64,000 bases of DNA from Paludibaculum fermentans (GTDB taxonomy: Bacteria; Acidobacteriota; Terriglobia; Bryobacterales; Bryobacteraceae), in contig NZ_CP063849.1 in NCBI RefSeq assembly GCF_015277775.1, forward strand, positions 8,261,501-8,325,500, read 5' to 3'. A model generated the notes under the pieces. It worked only from the letters and a program-made list of their open reading frames with translations. It did no database searches and was not told the origin of the DNA. Position 1 is the stretch's first letter; each line of letters starts with the position of its first letter. Shown piece by piece: positions 19,190-28,423 of the stretch. Made by a program: the position numbers and the translations under genes.

Positions 19190-19227
19190 CTCATGTTGGG
19201 CCCGTCTTTCTAGTACGATCAACGCGA

Positions 19228-19468
19228 TGTTTTCCCTCGCACTGGCACTTCTTGTGACCCCCGCCGACTATGGACTCGAACGGCTGAGGCAGTGGCTGCC
19301 GCCTATCGTTACCAGTACTCCCCCACCCCGAGTATCCCGGCCTCGTTCATCGTTCCTCGTTGGGATCTGATGTTCTTCGTCGAAGCGGTCGACAACCAGG
19401 GCAATGGCCGCAACTTCCCGGACTTCGACGTGGAGGCTCCCTACGTGATCGTTCCGGTCCGGCGCTGA
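19228..19468 (+). pseudogene. deletion remnant: signal peptide fused out of frame to a C-terminal fragment
   Basis: The frame from ATG 19228 encodes a signal-like start (MFSLALALLVTPADYGLERL) and stops at 19369. A second frame from about 19285 to the TGA at 19466 encodes a protein-like tail (SFIVPRWDLMFFVEAVDNQG, ending VEAPYVIVPVRR). This reads as both ends of one secreted protein whose middle was lost, with a frameshift at the joint. The tail resembles C-termini of secreted acidobacterial hydrolases, but I cannot name the family. It ends 5 bases before the convergent gene at 19474. Confidence 0.55.
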
Positions 19469-19473
19469 TCCGG

Positions 19474-21954
19474 CTACCGGACCTTGCTCCAGTTCTCGTC
19501 GCCTTCCTTCAGGGCGATGGCCTGGTTCGCCGCCACGCCGCTGAACTTCTGCACCAGGCCGCTGGGCCAGCGGATCTCCAGCGAATCGATTGTCTGGTGC
19601 TTGGCCAGGCCGAGATGCACCCGGTACGGCTCCGTGGAGCCGAAACCTGAACTGCCCTTCACCTCGCGGTAGACTGTGAAGCCGCCTGCCTTGGCCGTCA
19701 CCTGGGCGCCCACCGCGAACCGGTTGCTCTTTACACCCGTCAGGTCGATCTGCAGCCAGTTGTTCTGGTTGCCTCTCAGGTTTCGGTAGAACGCATTGTT
19801 GGCCCAGTCGCCTGGGTAATGTCCACCGAGTTGGGCATACAGATCAAGATCACCGTCTTCATCGATGTCGATGAACGCTACGCCGTGGCCCTTGTTGCCG
19901 GGCCGCGCGAAGCCCACATAGTTCGTCAGGTCTGAGAACGTGCCGTCGCAGTTGTTGTGGAAGAACCGGTTGGGCTCCAGCCGGCTCATCTGCGGATCGC
20001 CGGTGCCGAAGTAGAAATCGATGCAGCCGTCGTTATCCAGGTCGCCGACCCCGGCGCCCATTGTGCCCATCGGGAAATACAGTTTCGCCTCCCAGGTCAC
20101 GTCGGTGAATGTGCCGTTGCCGTTGTTGCGGAACAGGCGGTTGGAGTCGGGATGCACGGCCTTTAGGTTCGCCGGCCGGTAGCCCTGCTTCAGTCCTTCC
20201 ACTGTCGAATTCCAATCGGCCAGGCTGGTTGTCAGAATGTCGGGCCAGCCGTCGTTGTTGTAGTCGACAAAGAAGCAGACAAAGCCGTTGTGGGAGGGCT
20301 GAACGACGCCTGCCTGTTCGGCCACGTTGGTGAAGTGCAGATTGCCGTCGTTGTGGTAGAGCCGGTTCGGCGCAGGTTCCAGGCCATTGATCAGGATGTC
20401 CAGCTTGCCGTCTTTGTCGTAATCACCCAACGCGACGCCGATGGCTCCGTAGATGGGAGGCTCGTCCAGCCCGGCTGCTTTCGTGATGTTCGTGAACGTA
20501 CCGTTTCCGTTGTTGTGGTAGATCTGCGGAACGCTGCCGTCCTTCAATACACCATTGGCGATCACCAGGTCCAGGAACCCATCGTTGTCCAGGTCGCCCC
20601 ACAGCGAGATGAAGCCGTCACCCGGATCGTCGGCGCCGCTCTGCTTCGACACATCCACGAACTTGCCGCCGACGTTGTGGAACAGCTTGTTGCGCAGCGG
20701 TCCGCTCCAGCCGTTCAGGGAAATGTACAGATCCAACTTGCCGTCGTTGTCGTAGTCGATCAGATTCAGGCTGTAGCCGGAAGGGACTTTGGCCAGGCCG
20801 ACCTCTTCCGTTACTTCGTGGAACTTGCCGCCGTCGTTGTGATAGACCCCGATGAAGTTGCCGCTGCCGGCCAAAAAGACATCCAGCTTTCCGTCGCCGT
20901 CGTAGTCGCCCCAGCCTACCGTGCCATTGCCGTCCTTGCGATCCAGCCCCAACTCCGGCGCCATATTCTCGAACGCGAGCAACGGCGGATTCGCGGGATC
21001 CACCTTCACCTCCGTCGCCGGGAAGATGACGTTCTGCGGCAGAGGCGGCAGGCCGCCCTTCAGCTGCTTCAGCGAGATCCAGAACAGCCATTGATCCACT
21101 GAGTTCATGCGCCACTGCAGCGTCTGGTAAAACTGGCTAGCCGCGTCCACATACTGCCCCTGGCGATAGAGGTTGGCGCCGACCTCGCGCAGAATCTCCG
21201 CCGTCTTGTCAGCCGACTTCGACCGGGCGGCCGCCTGCGCAAAGTACTTGTTCGACTCCTGGAAGTTGCCGCGTTTGGAGAGCGTGCTGGCCATCATGAA
21301 GAGTGCCGCGGCCTCTTCATCGCTATACGGCATGGTGCTGTCGATGACCCGCTCCAGCAGTTCGACCGACCGGTCGATGCCGATCATGGGGTCGTGCGGG
21401 ACGCGATGCCCTCCCTCCTGGACGAAACGAACCTCTCCGCTCATCCACTCGGAGAGGCTCAATAGATATCCGTTCGCGTTCGGCTCCAGCTTCGCGATCT
21501 TCGACGCGAGTTCAAAGGCGAGGTTGGGATCGTAATACAGCAGTTCCGAGCGCGCATGCAGGATCGCCTTGGCGCGCAGGGCGGGGATGTGATCGGGATT
21601 CTTCTTGATCGCCCCATTCAGCGACTCCATCGCCAGGCCCAGTGCGATCCGGCGCTTGGTCAGGTCACGTTCCCGGTAGTAGTCCAACAGGTGCGAGCGC
21701 GCGATCTGGTACCAGATCTCCGCATCCTCCGGAGCCGCCTTTAACAGATCATTCAGTTCGACGCGCGCCTCCGCGGTCTTGCCTTCCCGCAGCAGCAGCA
21801 GGGCCTTGCGCAAGGCCGAGGGCCGCTCCGGCAGTGCCGGCCCGCGATCGTGCTGCATCTGGTTGTGCGGCTCTTCCAGAGGAGTCTGCCCGGACGCCAG
21901 GGCGGTGACTGCCAACAACAGCGTAACGACGCTCCAGCATCCGGCAAGCCTCAT
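19474..21954 (-). CDS. secreted TPR plus FG-GAP/ASPIC protein
   Basis: An 826-residue exported protein. ATG 21954 is chosen over the open frame to 21993, since GGAAAGG precedes it and it gives a compact signal peptide ending ALASGQ. Residues about 40-285 are TPR-like helices (LLLREGKTAEARVELNDLLK). The rest is a chain of calcium-binding FG-GAP/VCBS repeats (GDYDGDGKLDVFLAGSG, IDYDNDGKLDLYISL and others), ending with an ASPIC/UnbV domain (VHLGLAKHQTIDSLEIRWPS). It fuses in one chain what the 36302 and 37420 genes carry separately. The start overlaps the stop of the DUF190 gene as ATGA. Confidence 0.9.
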   Translation of the reverse strand: MRLAGCWSVVTLLLAVTALASGQTPLEEPHNQMQHDRGPALPERPSALRKALLLLREGKTAEARVELNDLLKAAPEDAEIWYQIARSHLLDYYRERDLTKRRIALGLAMESLNGAIKKNPDHIPALRAKAILHARSELLYYDPNLAFELASKIAKLEPNANGYLLSLSEWMSGEVRFVQEGGHRVPHDPMIGIDRSVELLERVIDSTMPYSDEEAAALFMMASTLSKRGNFQESNKYFAQAAARSKSADKTAEILREVGANLYRQGQYVDAASQFYQTLQWRMNSVDQWLFWISLKQLKGGLPPLPQNVIFPATEVKVDPANPPLLAFENMAPELGLDRKDGNGTVGWGDYDGDGKLDVFLAGSGNFIGVYHNDGGKFHEVTEEVGLAKVPSGYSLNLIDYDNDGKLDLYISLNGWSGPLRNKLFHNVGGKFVDVSKQSGADDPGDGFISLWGDLDNDGFLDLVIANGVLKDGSVPQIYHNNGNGTFTNITKAAGLDEPPIYGAIGVALGDYDKDGKLDILINGLEPAPNRLYHNDGNLHFTNVAEQAGVVQPSHNGFVCFFVDYNNDGWPDILTTSLADWNSTVEGLKQGYRPANLKAVHPDSNRLFRNNGNGTFTDVTWEAKLYFPMGTMGAGVGDLDNDGCIDFYFGTGDPQMSRLEPNRFFHNNCDGTFSDLTNYVGFARPGNKGHGVAFIDIDEDGDLDLYAQLGGHYPGDWANNAFYRNLRGNQNNWLQIDLTGVKSNRFAVGAQVTAKAGGFTVYREVKGSSGFGSTEPYRVHLGLAKHQTIDSLEIRWPSGLVQKFSGVAANQAIALKEGDENWSKVR

Positions 21955-22298
21955 GACACCTTTCCATACCGCAGCACTTTTACGCCCTCCCACGTCACCA
22001 GCACGCTGGACGAACTAGCCGTCACCATCCCATCGAGAACCGGCAGAAACGCCTCGATCTTCTCTTTCGAATCGACGATTTCCACCAGAAAGGGCATATC
22101 TTCGCTTAAACGCTCCAGCTTGGCCGTGTGCAGGCGGCTCGATTGCCCGAAGCCCATGGGCCCGCGTAGTACCGTCGCCCCCGCGAGCTGCAACTCCCGC
22201 GCCTTCAGGACAATCGCCTCATACAACGGCCGGTGCCCGCAGCGATCGTTTTCCCCGAGGAAGATCCGCAGTTGGACCGCATCTTCTGGAATATTCAT
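21951..22298 (-). CDS. DUF190 family protein
   Basis: A 115-residue small protein of the DUF190 family, ferredoxin-like fold proteins usually encoded beside crcB. Characteristic stretches are LRIFLGENDRCGHRPLYEAI, GATVLRGPMGFG and the buried PFLVEIVDSKEKIEAFLPVL. Its exact role is not established; the link to CrcB suggests a part in fluoride handling. It starts 6 bases after the crcB stop and ends overlapping the next gene by ATGA. Confidence 0.9.
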   Translation of the reverse strand: MNIPEDAVQLRIFLGENDRCGHRPLYEAIVLKARELQLAGATVLRGPMGFGQSSRLHTAKLERLSEDMPFLVEIVDSKEKIEAFLPVLDGMVTASSSSVLVTWEGVKVLRYGKVS

Positions 22299-22304
22299 GA
22301 CAGC

Positions 22305-22691
22305 TCACCTCTGATTCAACCCGGCCGCCAACTGGTTCCCCAGCCAGACGCCCAGCAGGCACAGCGCCACCGAACCCAGGACGTTCACCGTCGCCAGCCC
22401 CCATTGCCGATCCTGCATCAGGCGCAAGGTCTCCAGGCTGAAGGAAGAGAACGTCGTGAATCCGCCGCAAATGCCCGTCATCACGAACAACCGCGTATTC
22501 TGCGCCACCAACAGGCGGCCCTGCGGCCCCGTCAGCGCGGCGAAGAACCCGATGAACATCGAGCCGCTGATATTGATCAGCATCGTGCCCAGTGGGAAAG
22601 TGTCCGGCCCGAAGCGAGCCACCATTCCCGAAACCCAGTAGCGGAGCATACCACCCAGGCCGGCTCCGACGGCGATCCATATGTAACTCAC
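22305..22691 (-). CDS. crcB: CrcB/Fluc fluoride ion channel
   Basis: A 128-residue inner membrane protein with four hydrophobic helices that exports fluoride as a dual-topology dimer. Family motifs are present: GGMLRYWVSG in helix 1, PLGTMLINISGSMFIGF in helix 2 (pore Asn), and ICGGFTTFSSFSLE in the broken helix 3 (TTFS motif, sodium and phenylalanine-box region). Only 21 bases separate its start from the divergent gene at 22713, and no fluoride riboswitch is recognisable there. DUF190 follows directly in the same operon. Confidence 0.95.
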   Translation of the reverse strand: MSYIWIAVGAGLGGMLRYWVSGMVARFGPDTFPLGTMLINISGSMFIGFFAALTGPQGRLLVAQNTRLFVMTGICGGFTTFSSFSLETLRLMQDRQWGLATVNVLGSVALCLLGVWLGNQLAAGLNQR

Positions 22692-22712
22692 GTCATTAGC
22701 TATCCTACGACC

Positions 22713-23603
22713 GTGAAGCTTCTCGCCGCCTGCTATCTTCTATGCCTGACCGTGGCCGCCCAGACCGAGCCTCCGGCCCTGCTCGAAAAGAAGACCCTCT
22801 CCAAGCTGGAGACCATCGACGCCGCGTTCGACGGTGTCCTTGGCGTCACCGCCATCGACCTGAAGTCCGGCCGCACGTTCTCACTCCACGGCGACCTGCT
22901 CACCACTCAGGCGAGCCTGATCAAGATCCCGATCCTTGTTACCGCATTCCATGCAATCCAGGCGGGCGCCCTTAGCCTCGACCGCAAGTACACGATGACT
23001 TCGAAGGATGCGGTCGGAGGCAGCGGCACACTCGACGCCCGCCTCGCCCAGGGACCCGTGGAACTTACCCTGATGGACCTGCTGACACTGATGATCCGCG
23101 ACTCTGACAACACGGCCACCAACCGCGTCATTTCGCTGGTCACCATCCAGCGCGTGAATGCGCTCATGCTGCAGTTGGGCCTGCCGAACACCCGTCTGCG
23201 CCGCATCATGATGGACGCCGAGTCCGCCCGCAAGGACGCCGAGAATACCTCCACTCCGCTGGAGATGGCCCGCCTGGTCGAACTGATCTATCGCAACAAG
23301 GTGGCCACCCCCGCTGCCTGCGCCCAGATGGTCGACTTGCTGAAGCTGGTCAAGGCCGACTTCCGCGCGGCCCTGCCCTCGTCGGTTGCTATTGCGTCGA
23401 AGGTCGGCGAAGTGCCCGGAGTCCACACCGAAGCCGGCATCGTCTATCTGGAGGGCCGGCCCTACATCCTCAGTGTCATGGCTTCCCTGGCTGCCGGCGC
23501 CGCGAACCCAATTCGCGACGTGGCTGAAGTGGTGCACGCGCACTTTGTGAGGCTGGCCAACAGCAATCGCTACGGCCATCGCGTCTCCGATCCGCTCTTC
23601 TAG
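22713..23603 (+). CDS. class A beta-lactamase-like serine hydrolase
   Basis: A 296-residue exported protein. GTG at 22713 starts a signal peptide (VKLLAACYLLCLTVAAQ); the longer frame upstream is antisense to crcB and rejected. The SxxK nucleophile motif is SLIK (about residue 70) and SDN is present in MIRDSDNTATN. The third motif is KVG instead of KTG (SKVGEVPG), and the omega-loop region (MDAESARKDAENTSTP) does not show a clear ExxxN. It may be a peptidoglycan hydrolase or a weak beta-lactamase rather than an efficient resistance enzyme. Confidence 0.85.
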   Translation: MKLLAACYLLCLTVAAQTEPPALLEKKTLSKLETIDAAFDGVLGVTAIDLKSGRTFSLHGDLLTTQASLIKIPILVTAFHAIQAGALSLDRKYTMTSKDAVGGSGTLDARLAQGPVELTLMDLLTLMIRDSDNTATNRVISLVTIQRVNALMLQLGLPNTRLRRIMMDAESARKDAENTSTPLEMARLVELIYRNKVATPAACAQMVDLLKLVKADFRAALPSSVAIASKVGEVPGVHTEAGIVYLEGRPYILSVMASLAAGAANPIRDVAEVVHAHFVRLANSNRYGHRVSDPLF

Positions 23604-23717
23604 CCGGCTCATCCACTCATCGAAAAAACCTGATCCGGAATCCCTCCACTCTGCGCGTCTTTGATTGTCGGCGCAACCCGATCCGGTTGCGCCAATCGCC
23701 TTGGAGGTATGCCGCTC

Positions 23718-24500
23718 ATGTTTACGTCAGCGTTCCGGCGCAGGGGCTTCGCGCCCGCGCTTGCCCTGTCTCTATCTCTCCTGTCGCTCAGTCAGGAACT
23801 CGTCGCCCAGGCCGCCGAAGCCGTGCTGCAGGACGGCACTCCTGTGCGGCTCCGCCTCTCCCGCAATCTTTCTTCCGCCGATGCGAAGGAAGGAGAAACT
23901 GTCGATTTCGAAGTGCTCGAAGAGGTGCGCCTGGGGGATTCGGTCGTCATCCAGAAAGGCGCCGTCGCGCTCGCCACCGTGACCCTCGCCACCGCCAGGC
24001 GCAACATGGGACGAGGCGGCAAGCTCGACGTGAATATCGATCATGTGCGGCTGGTGAATGGGGAAAAGGCAGCCCTCCGCTCGATCAAACAGGCGCAGGG
24101 TGGAGGCAATACCGGCAAGATGACCGGCGCCGTCGTCGCCACCTCTATCGTGTTCTTCCCCGCCGCCCCGCTCTTCCTCTTCGTCAAGGGCAAGGACGTC
24201 ACCATCCCGAAGGGTACGGAAATCACAGCGTACGTGAACGGCGACTTCCGCTTCAATGCGCCGGCCACACTCATGGCGAAGGCAATGCCGGCCCCCGCGC
24301 CAGCCGTTCCCGCGGGTCCAGCACTGACCAACAGCAATGTTCTTGAGTTGAAGAAGGCCGGACTCTCCGACGATCTCATCGTCGCCAAGATCCGCGCGTC
24401 CCGCGGCGACTACCGCCTGGACACCGACGATCTCATCGCGTTGAAGAAGGCGGGGCTCCCTGACGCCGCCATCCGCGCGATGCTCGAAGCCGCACGCTGA
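23718..24500 (+). CDS. secreted protein with duplicated C-terminal LKKAGL motif
   Basis: A 260-residue exported protein of unknown function. ATG 23718 lies 10 bases after GGAGG; ATG 23709 is too close to it. The signal peptide ends near ELVAQA. Residues about 35-180 form a beta-rich domain (DGTPVRLRLSRNLSSADAKE) with a glycine-rich segment and a hydrophobic stretch (VVATSIVFFPAAPLFLF). The C-terminus holds two copies of a short helical motif, LELKKAGLSDDLIVAKI and ALKKAGLPDAAIRAML, seen in many acidobacterial secreted proteins. Confidence 0.75.
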   Translation: MFTSAFRRRGFAPALALSLSLLSLSQELVAQAAEAVLQDGTPVRLRLSRNLSSADAKEGETVDFEVLEEVRLGDSVVIQKGAVALATVTLATARRNMGRGGKLDVNIDHVRLVNGEKAALRSIKQAQGGGNTGKMTGAVVATSIVFFPAAPLFLFVKGKDVTIPKGTEITAYVNGDFRFNAPATLMAKAMPAPAPAVPAGPALTNSNVLELKKAGLSDDLIVAKIRASRGDYRLDTDDLIALKKAGLPDAAIRAMLEAAR

Positions 24501-24558
24501 CAAGGCCGCGGCCTCTCCGCTCCGGCGGGGGCAACCGCCTCCGCCGGGTCAATCCAAG

Positions 24559-25875
24559 TCACTTCACAGGGGTAATCCGGTACAGTCCCGACGAATGCGG
24601 AGTCAATGAAAACGTCTGTCCTTCGCTCACCCGCCCCGTATCCGCCTTCTTCCACAGATCCCTCACCACGCAGGTGCCGCTGAGTCCGATCTCCGCCCAA
24701 TCCACCCGCACATCCACCGTGGGCCCTTCGCCCGCATGGAACACCGCCAGGAACTTCGACCGTCCGTCCGGCGCATCCGACATCCAGGCGATCGCCTCGC
24801 CCTTGCGGAACAGCTCGCGCGGCCGCGAGCCCTTCTGATTCACGGCCAGCACCTCATCGTTCGTGATCAGCGCCAGCGTCGCCGGATCGTTGCTGGGCAG
24901 GTCTCCGCCGAACATCAGCGGCGACCGCGCAATCGCCCACAGGCTCATCAGGGTCTGCTGCTCCGCCGGTGTAAACCTCGACCGCCGGTCGTCTCCGCGC
25001 TCTGCCCGGATACCGATTCGCCCCAGCGGTAGCATGTCGCCGTCCGGCCACGAATTCTCCTTGCTGTAGCCGCTCCAGGGAGCCATCAGGTCAAAGTTCT
25101 TCTTCAGGTCCACCCAGCGGTCCCAAAAGTCGTCCGACACTCGCCACATCTGCGCGTGCGCCGCGTAGAAGGCAGCCTGCTTTACGTCCGCCGGACCCGG
25201 GGAAAGGCTCAGCACCATCGGCCGTCCGCTCTTCCTGATCGCTTTGTCGAGAGCATCGATCTCGCCGGCATGCAGCGGCCGGGCCATATCATCGGCCTTG
25301 ATGAAATCCACGCCCCACTCCACATACAGCTTCACGATCGAGTCGTAGTAAGCCTGCCCGCCTTCTTTCGTTACATCCACCCCGTACATGTCCGTATTCC
25401 ACTGGCAGATCGAGCTCTTGTCCGCCACGTCTTCCGCCTTCCAGCGCGTCCCCTGGATGGGCGTATTGCCCCGCACCGCCTGCCGCGGAATCCCTCGCAT
25501 GATGTGGATGCCGAACTTCAGCCCCAGTTTATGAATCGCGTCCGCCAGCGGCTTGAACCCCTGCCCGTCGCCCGCGGACGGGAAGCGGTTCTCCGCCGGC
25601 AGAAGCCGCCCGAAGCCGTCCATATTCAACTCGGCATTGGCGCGGTATCCGTGCGCCTTCGCCTGCCCGTCCGACCACTGGATATCTACCACGATGTACT
25701 TCCAGCCGTGCTGCGCCATGTGCCTCGCCATGTACTCCGCATTGGCCTTCACTTCGTCCTCGGTCACAGTGGTGCCATAGCTGTCCCAACTGTTCCAACC
25801 CATCGGGGGCGCCGGTGCCTGGGCGCTCAATAGCGCTGCAACGCAGAGCAGTACCAGTAGTTTGATCGCTGACAT
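24559..25875 (-). CDS. GH27 alpha-galactosidase, secreted
   Basis: A 438-residue glycoside hydrolase of family 27, removing terminal alpha-galactose from oligosaccharides or polysaccharides. ATG 25875 is preferred to the frame from 25905, as it begins the signal peptide MSAIKLLVLLCVAALLSAQ. Family markers are PPMGWNSWDSYG right after the signal peptide, YIVVDIQWSDG, the nucleophile region GVDFIKADD, the acid/base region WRVSDDFW, and SWPDGDMLPLG. A C-terminal beta domain follows (from about residue 340). Its closeness to other secreted carbohydrate enzymes supports a polymer-degrading lifestyle. Confidence 0.92.
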   Translation of the reverse strand: MSAIKLLVLLCVAALLSAQAPAPPMGWNSWDSYGTTVTEDEVKANAEYMARHMAQHGWKYIVVDIQWSDGQAKAHGYRANAELNMDGFGRLLPAENRFPSAGDGQGFKPLADAIHKLGLKFGIHIMRGIPRQAVRGNTPIQGTRWKAEDVADKSSICQWNTDMYGVDVTKEGGQAYYDSIVKLYVEWGVDFIKADDMARPLHAGEIDALDKAIRKSGRPMVLSLSPGPADVKQAAFYAAHAQMWRVSDDFWDRWVDLKKNFDLMAPWSGYSKENSWPDGDMLPLGRIGIRAERGDDRRSRFTPAEQQTLMSLWAIARSPLMFGGDLPSNDPATLALITNDEVLAVNQKGSRPRELFRKGEAIAWMSDAPDGRSKFLAVFHAGEGPTVDVRVDWAEIGLSGTCVVRDLWKKADTGRVSEGQTFSLTPHSSGLYRITPVK

Positions 25876-25978
25876 GCAACGAGCATATCGCCATAGGCGA
25901 TTCACCGCACTCTTTGGACTTTTTTACCGGCACTGGAAAGAACGACTGACCCGCCTCCCTCAGTTAACACCCCTGTCA

Positions 25979-26001
25979 CGTAACATTTTCATGGAGTTAC
26001 G
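25979..26001 (+). promoter_or_regulatory. inverted repeat upstream of the 26049 gene
   Basis: CGTAAC (25979-25984) and GTTACG (25996-26001) form a 6-bp dyad with an 11-base spacer, 48 bases before the start at 26049. The AT-rich TATAGG shortly after could be part of a -10 box. Possible operator; no further support. Confidence 0.25.
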
Positions 26002-26048
26002 TTTGGCTATAGGATTGCCGCTCTGTTTGGATAAGGACTTAAAGAACC

Positions 26049-27005
26049 ATGGACTCGAAGGACACCAAGTACGAGATCAACGACCAGAAGCCTGGGAAAC
26101 AACCCGAGTGGCGGCAGTGGCTCCTGCCGGCAGCCGTCGCGGTACTTCTTGGGACCACTGTATGGAGCATGCTCGCTCTCACGAACGAACGCGACCATAC
26201 CGCTCAGCTACTGAAAGGCAACCAGGAACTGAGCGCCAGCGTCAGCACGATCCAGGGTCAGATGCAGTCCATGGCGGATCGCATTTACGCTCTCAACAAC
26301 AAGTTGCAGACCGTCGAACAGTCTGCTCAGCCCAAACCGGCTGAACCCGATGCCGGCACCGCCGCCGCACCGGCCGTCCCCAAACCCCGCAAGCGCGCCG
26401 CCGTCCGCACCGGACCCCCAAAGCCCGTCATTGCGAACGACCCTCGCGTCGACCAACTCCAGGCCCGCCTGACTGACCAGCAGCGCGAACTCGAGAACGC
26501 AAAGGCCCAGATCGAAGGCGCCCGTACCGACATCGCCGGTACCCGCTCCGACTTGGGCAAAACGCGCGAGGATCTCGAAGGCCGGCTGAACGCCACTCGG
26601 GACGATCTCGGCAACACCATCGCCCGCAATCACGACGAAGTGGTGGAACTTCAGAAGCGCGGCCAGCGCAACTACTATGAGTTCCAGATCACCAAGGCCA
26701 AGACCTTCCAGAAGGTGGGTCCGCTCAGCCTGTCGCTACGCAAGGCGAACAACAAGAAGAACTCGTTCGACCTCACGATGCTGGTGGACGACCGCCAACT
26801 TCAGAAGAGGAACATCAACATGTACGAGCCCGTTATGATCAGCCTGCCGGATCACATCCAGCCTGTCGAACTCGTCATCAATCAGGTGACCAAGGATCAG
26901 ATCAAGGGCTATCTCAGCGAGCCGAAATACCGCAAGTCCGAAATGGCGTCCAGCGACGGACCCTCGTCGCCGAAGGCTCCCGCTCTTCAGCAACGGCCGC
27001 AATAG
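26049..27005 (+). CDS. membrane-anchored coiled-coil protein
   Basis: A 318-residue protein with a short cytoplasmic tail, one transmembrane helix (LLPAAVAVLLGTTVWSMLAL, about 26-45), a heptad-rich region (about 48-95), a Pro/Ala-rich linker, a second coiled coil (about 130-200), and a C-terminal globular beta-rich domain (about 205-295; YYEFQITKAKTFQKVGPLSL). It looks like an acidobacterial conserved hypothetical in which a membrane rod presents a periplasmic domain. Function not recognised. An intrinsic terminator follows at 27031. Confidence 0.8.
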   Translation: MDSKDTKYEINDQKPGKQPEWRQWLLPAAVAVLLGTTVWSMLALTNERDHTAQLLKGNQELSASVSTIQGQMQSMADRIYALNNKLQTVEQSAQPKPAEPDAGTAAAPAVPKPRKRAAVRTGPPKPVIANDPRVDQLQARLTDQQRELENAKAQIEGARTDIAGTRSDLGKTREDLEGRLNATRDDLGNTIARNHDEVVELQKRGQRNYYEFQITKAKTFQKVGPLSLSLRKANNKKNSFDLTMLVDDRQLQKRNINMYEPVMISLPDHIQPVELVINQVTKDQIKGYLSEPKYRKSEMASSDGPSSPKAPALQQRPQ

Positions 27006-27030
27006 CTCTTCTCCGTCCGTGACCCAATGA

Positions 27031-27068
27031 AGGGACGATCCCACCACCTGTGGGGCCGTCCCTTTTTT
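27031..27068 (+). terminator. strong intrinsic terminator
   Basis: AGGGACG and CGTCCCT close an outer stem and CCCAC/GTGGG an inner one, with a two-base mismatch between them and a CACCT loop. Six T residues follow at 27063-27068. It lies between convergent genes and ends the 26049 transcript. Confidence 0.85.
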
Positions 27069-27087
27069 GCATTTTACGCAGGCCCGC

Positions 27088-28365
27088 CTACCCCAGCTTC
27101 CAGGGCTTCCTGTACTCCTTCGTCAGCCAGCGGTTGGCGTCGGCATCACCCACGATCTGCTCCTGAGCCGCATCCCACTTCAGTGACCGCCCCAGCCGCA
27201 TCGAGATGTTCCCCAGGTGGCACATCACCGCCGTCTTGTAGCCTTCTTCGACATCCGCGTTCGGCTTCTTCCGGCTCTTCACGCAATCCAGGAAGTTCCG
27301 TACGTGCGCCGAATGCTGCTCCGTGCCCGGATACTTCTGCTGCTCGACGCCCGGTTGCTTGGCGTCCAACCCGCTCCACTTCTCGCCGTTGATCTCGATG
27401 CCGCCGCGCGTCAGCCGCATCGTCGCATTCGTGCCATGCACCGTGATTCCAGACTTCCGGGCGCTGTTCATCTCGCAGGTGGTCCAGGTCAGCACCCAGT
27501 CCGGAAACTGGTACAACACTTCCTGCACATCCGGAGTCTCGCCCGCGCCCGTCAGGCAATACCGCCCTCCAAACGCGGCCACCGCCTGCGGTGCGTCCGC
27601 ATTCATGGCCCACCGCACAATGTCGATGTCGTGCGCGCCGAAGTTCGTCATCTGCCCGCCCGAGTAATCCCACCACCAGCGGAAGTGGTAAAGGCAGCGC
27701 ATCTTGTTGTACGCCCGCGCCGGAGCCGGCCCCAGCCACATCTCCCAGTCCAAGTCGCTCGGCGGCTTCTCGTCCACGGCCGTACCCCAGCCCGGCATCG
27801 CATTCCGGATCAGGCTCGCCTGCACCTGCGCGATCTTCCCCAACTTTCCGCCGCGGATCATCTCCACCGCCTGCGCATAGTGCGGCCCCGACCTCTGCTG
27901 GCTGCCCGTCTGAACCACCCGGTTGTACTTCCGCGCCGCGTCCACCATCGCCCGGCCTTCCCGCACCGTCAGCGACAACGGCTTCTCGCAGTAGACGTCC
28001 TTACCCGCCTGGCAAGCGGCAATTGTCGGAATGGCATGCCAGTGATCCGGCGTTCCCACGATCACGGCATCGATGTCTTTCCGCTCGATCACCTGCCGGA
28101 AATCCTTATACGATGCCACCGGACCGCTGGCCGTACCCGCCTGCTCCGCCAGCGCCAATCCCAGTTTCAGGTTCGGTTCGTAAACGTCGCAAACCGCAAC
28201 GGGCACAACCTCGGGATTCTTCAGGAACAGCTTCCAGTCCGACCGGCCCTGGCCGCCCGATCCGATCAGCCCCACCCGGATCTTGTCATTCGCGCCCATC
28301 ACCCGCTGGTAGCTCGCCGCCGTCATCGCGGCGGAAGAAAGGAAGGTTCGTCGGTCAATTGTCAT
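27088..28365 (-). CDS. Gfo/Idh/MocA family oxidoreductase with Tat signal
   Basis: A 425-residue NAD(P)-dependent sugar oxidoreductase. The N-terminus carries a twin-arginine export signal ([11 protein letters not shown]), so the folded cofactor-bound enzyme is likely periplasmic. The Rossmann motif is [11 protein letters not shown] (about residue 31-41), and the family hallmark [11 protein letters not shown] (about 124) supplies the catalytic-site lysine. The C-terminal substrate domain includes [19 protein letters not shown]. Secreted members in acidobacteria and planctomycetes act on sugars or glycosides; the substrate here is unknown. It is divergent from the transporter at 28424. Confidence 0.92.
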   Translation of the reverse strand: MTIDRRTFLSSAAMTAASYQRVMGANDKIRVGLIGSGGQGRSDWKLFLKNPEVVPVAVCDVYEPNLKLGLALAEQAGTASGPVASYKDFRQVIERKDIDAVIVGTPDHWHAIPTIAACQAGKDVYCEKPLSLTVREGRAMVDAARKYNRVVQTGSQQRSGPHYAQAVEMIRGGKLGKIAQVQASLIRNAMPGWGTAVDEKPPSDLDWEMWLGPAPARAYNKMRCLYHFRWWWDYSGGQMTNFGAHDIDIVRWAMNADAPQAVAAFGGRYCLTGAGETPDVQEVLYQFPDWVLTWTTCEMNSARKSGITVHGTNATMRLTRGGIEINGEKWSGLDAKQPGVEQQKYPGTEQHSAHVRNFLDCVKSRKKPNADVEEGYKTAVMCHLGNISMRLGRSLKWDAAQEQIVGDADANRWLTKEYRKPWKLG

Positions 28366-28423
28366 GGCAGTAGCTGGTGTCCGGTTTCATTCTTTCACAC
28401 CAACCCGGTCCAACCGCTCGCGC

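Noticed and set aside
22692-22712. Fluoride riboswitch before crcB
   Set aside because: Only 21 bases are available and no pseudoknot sequence is present.
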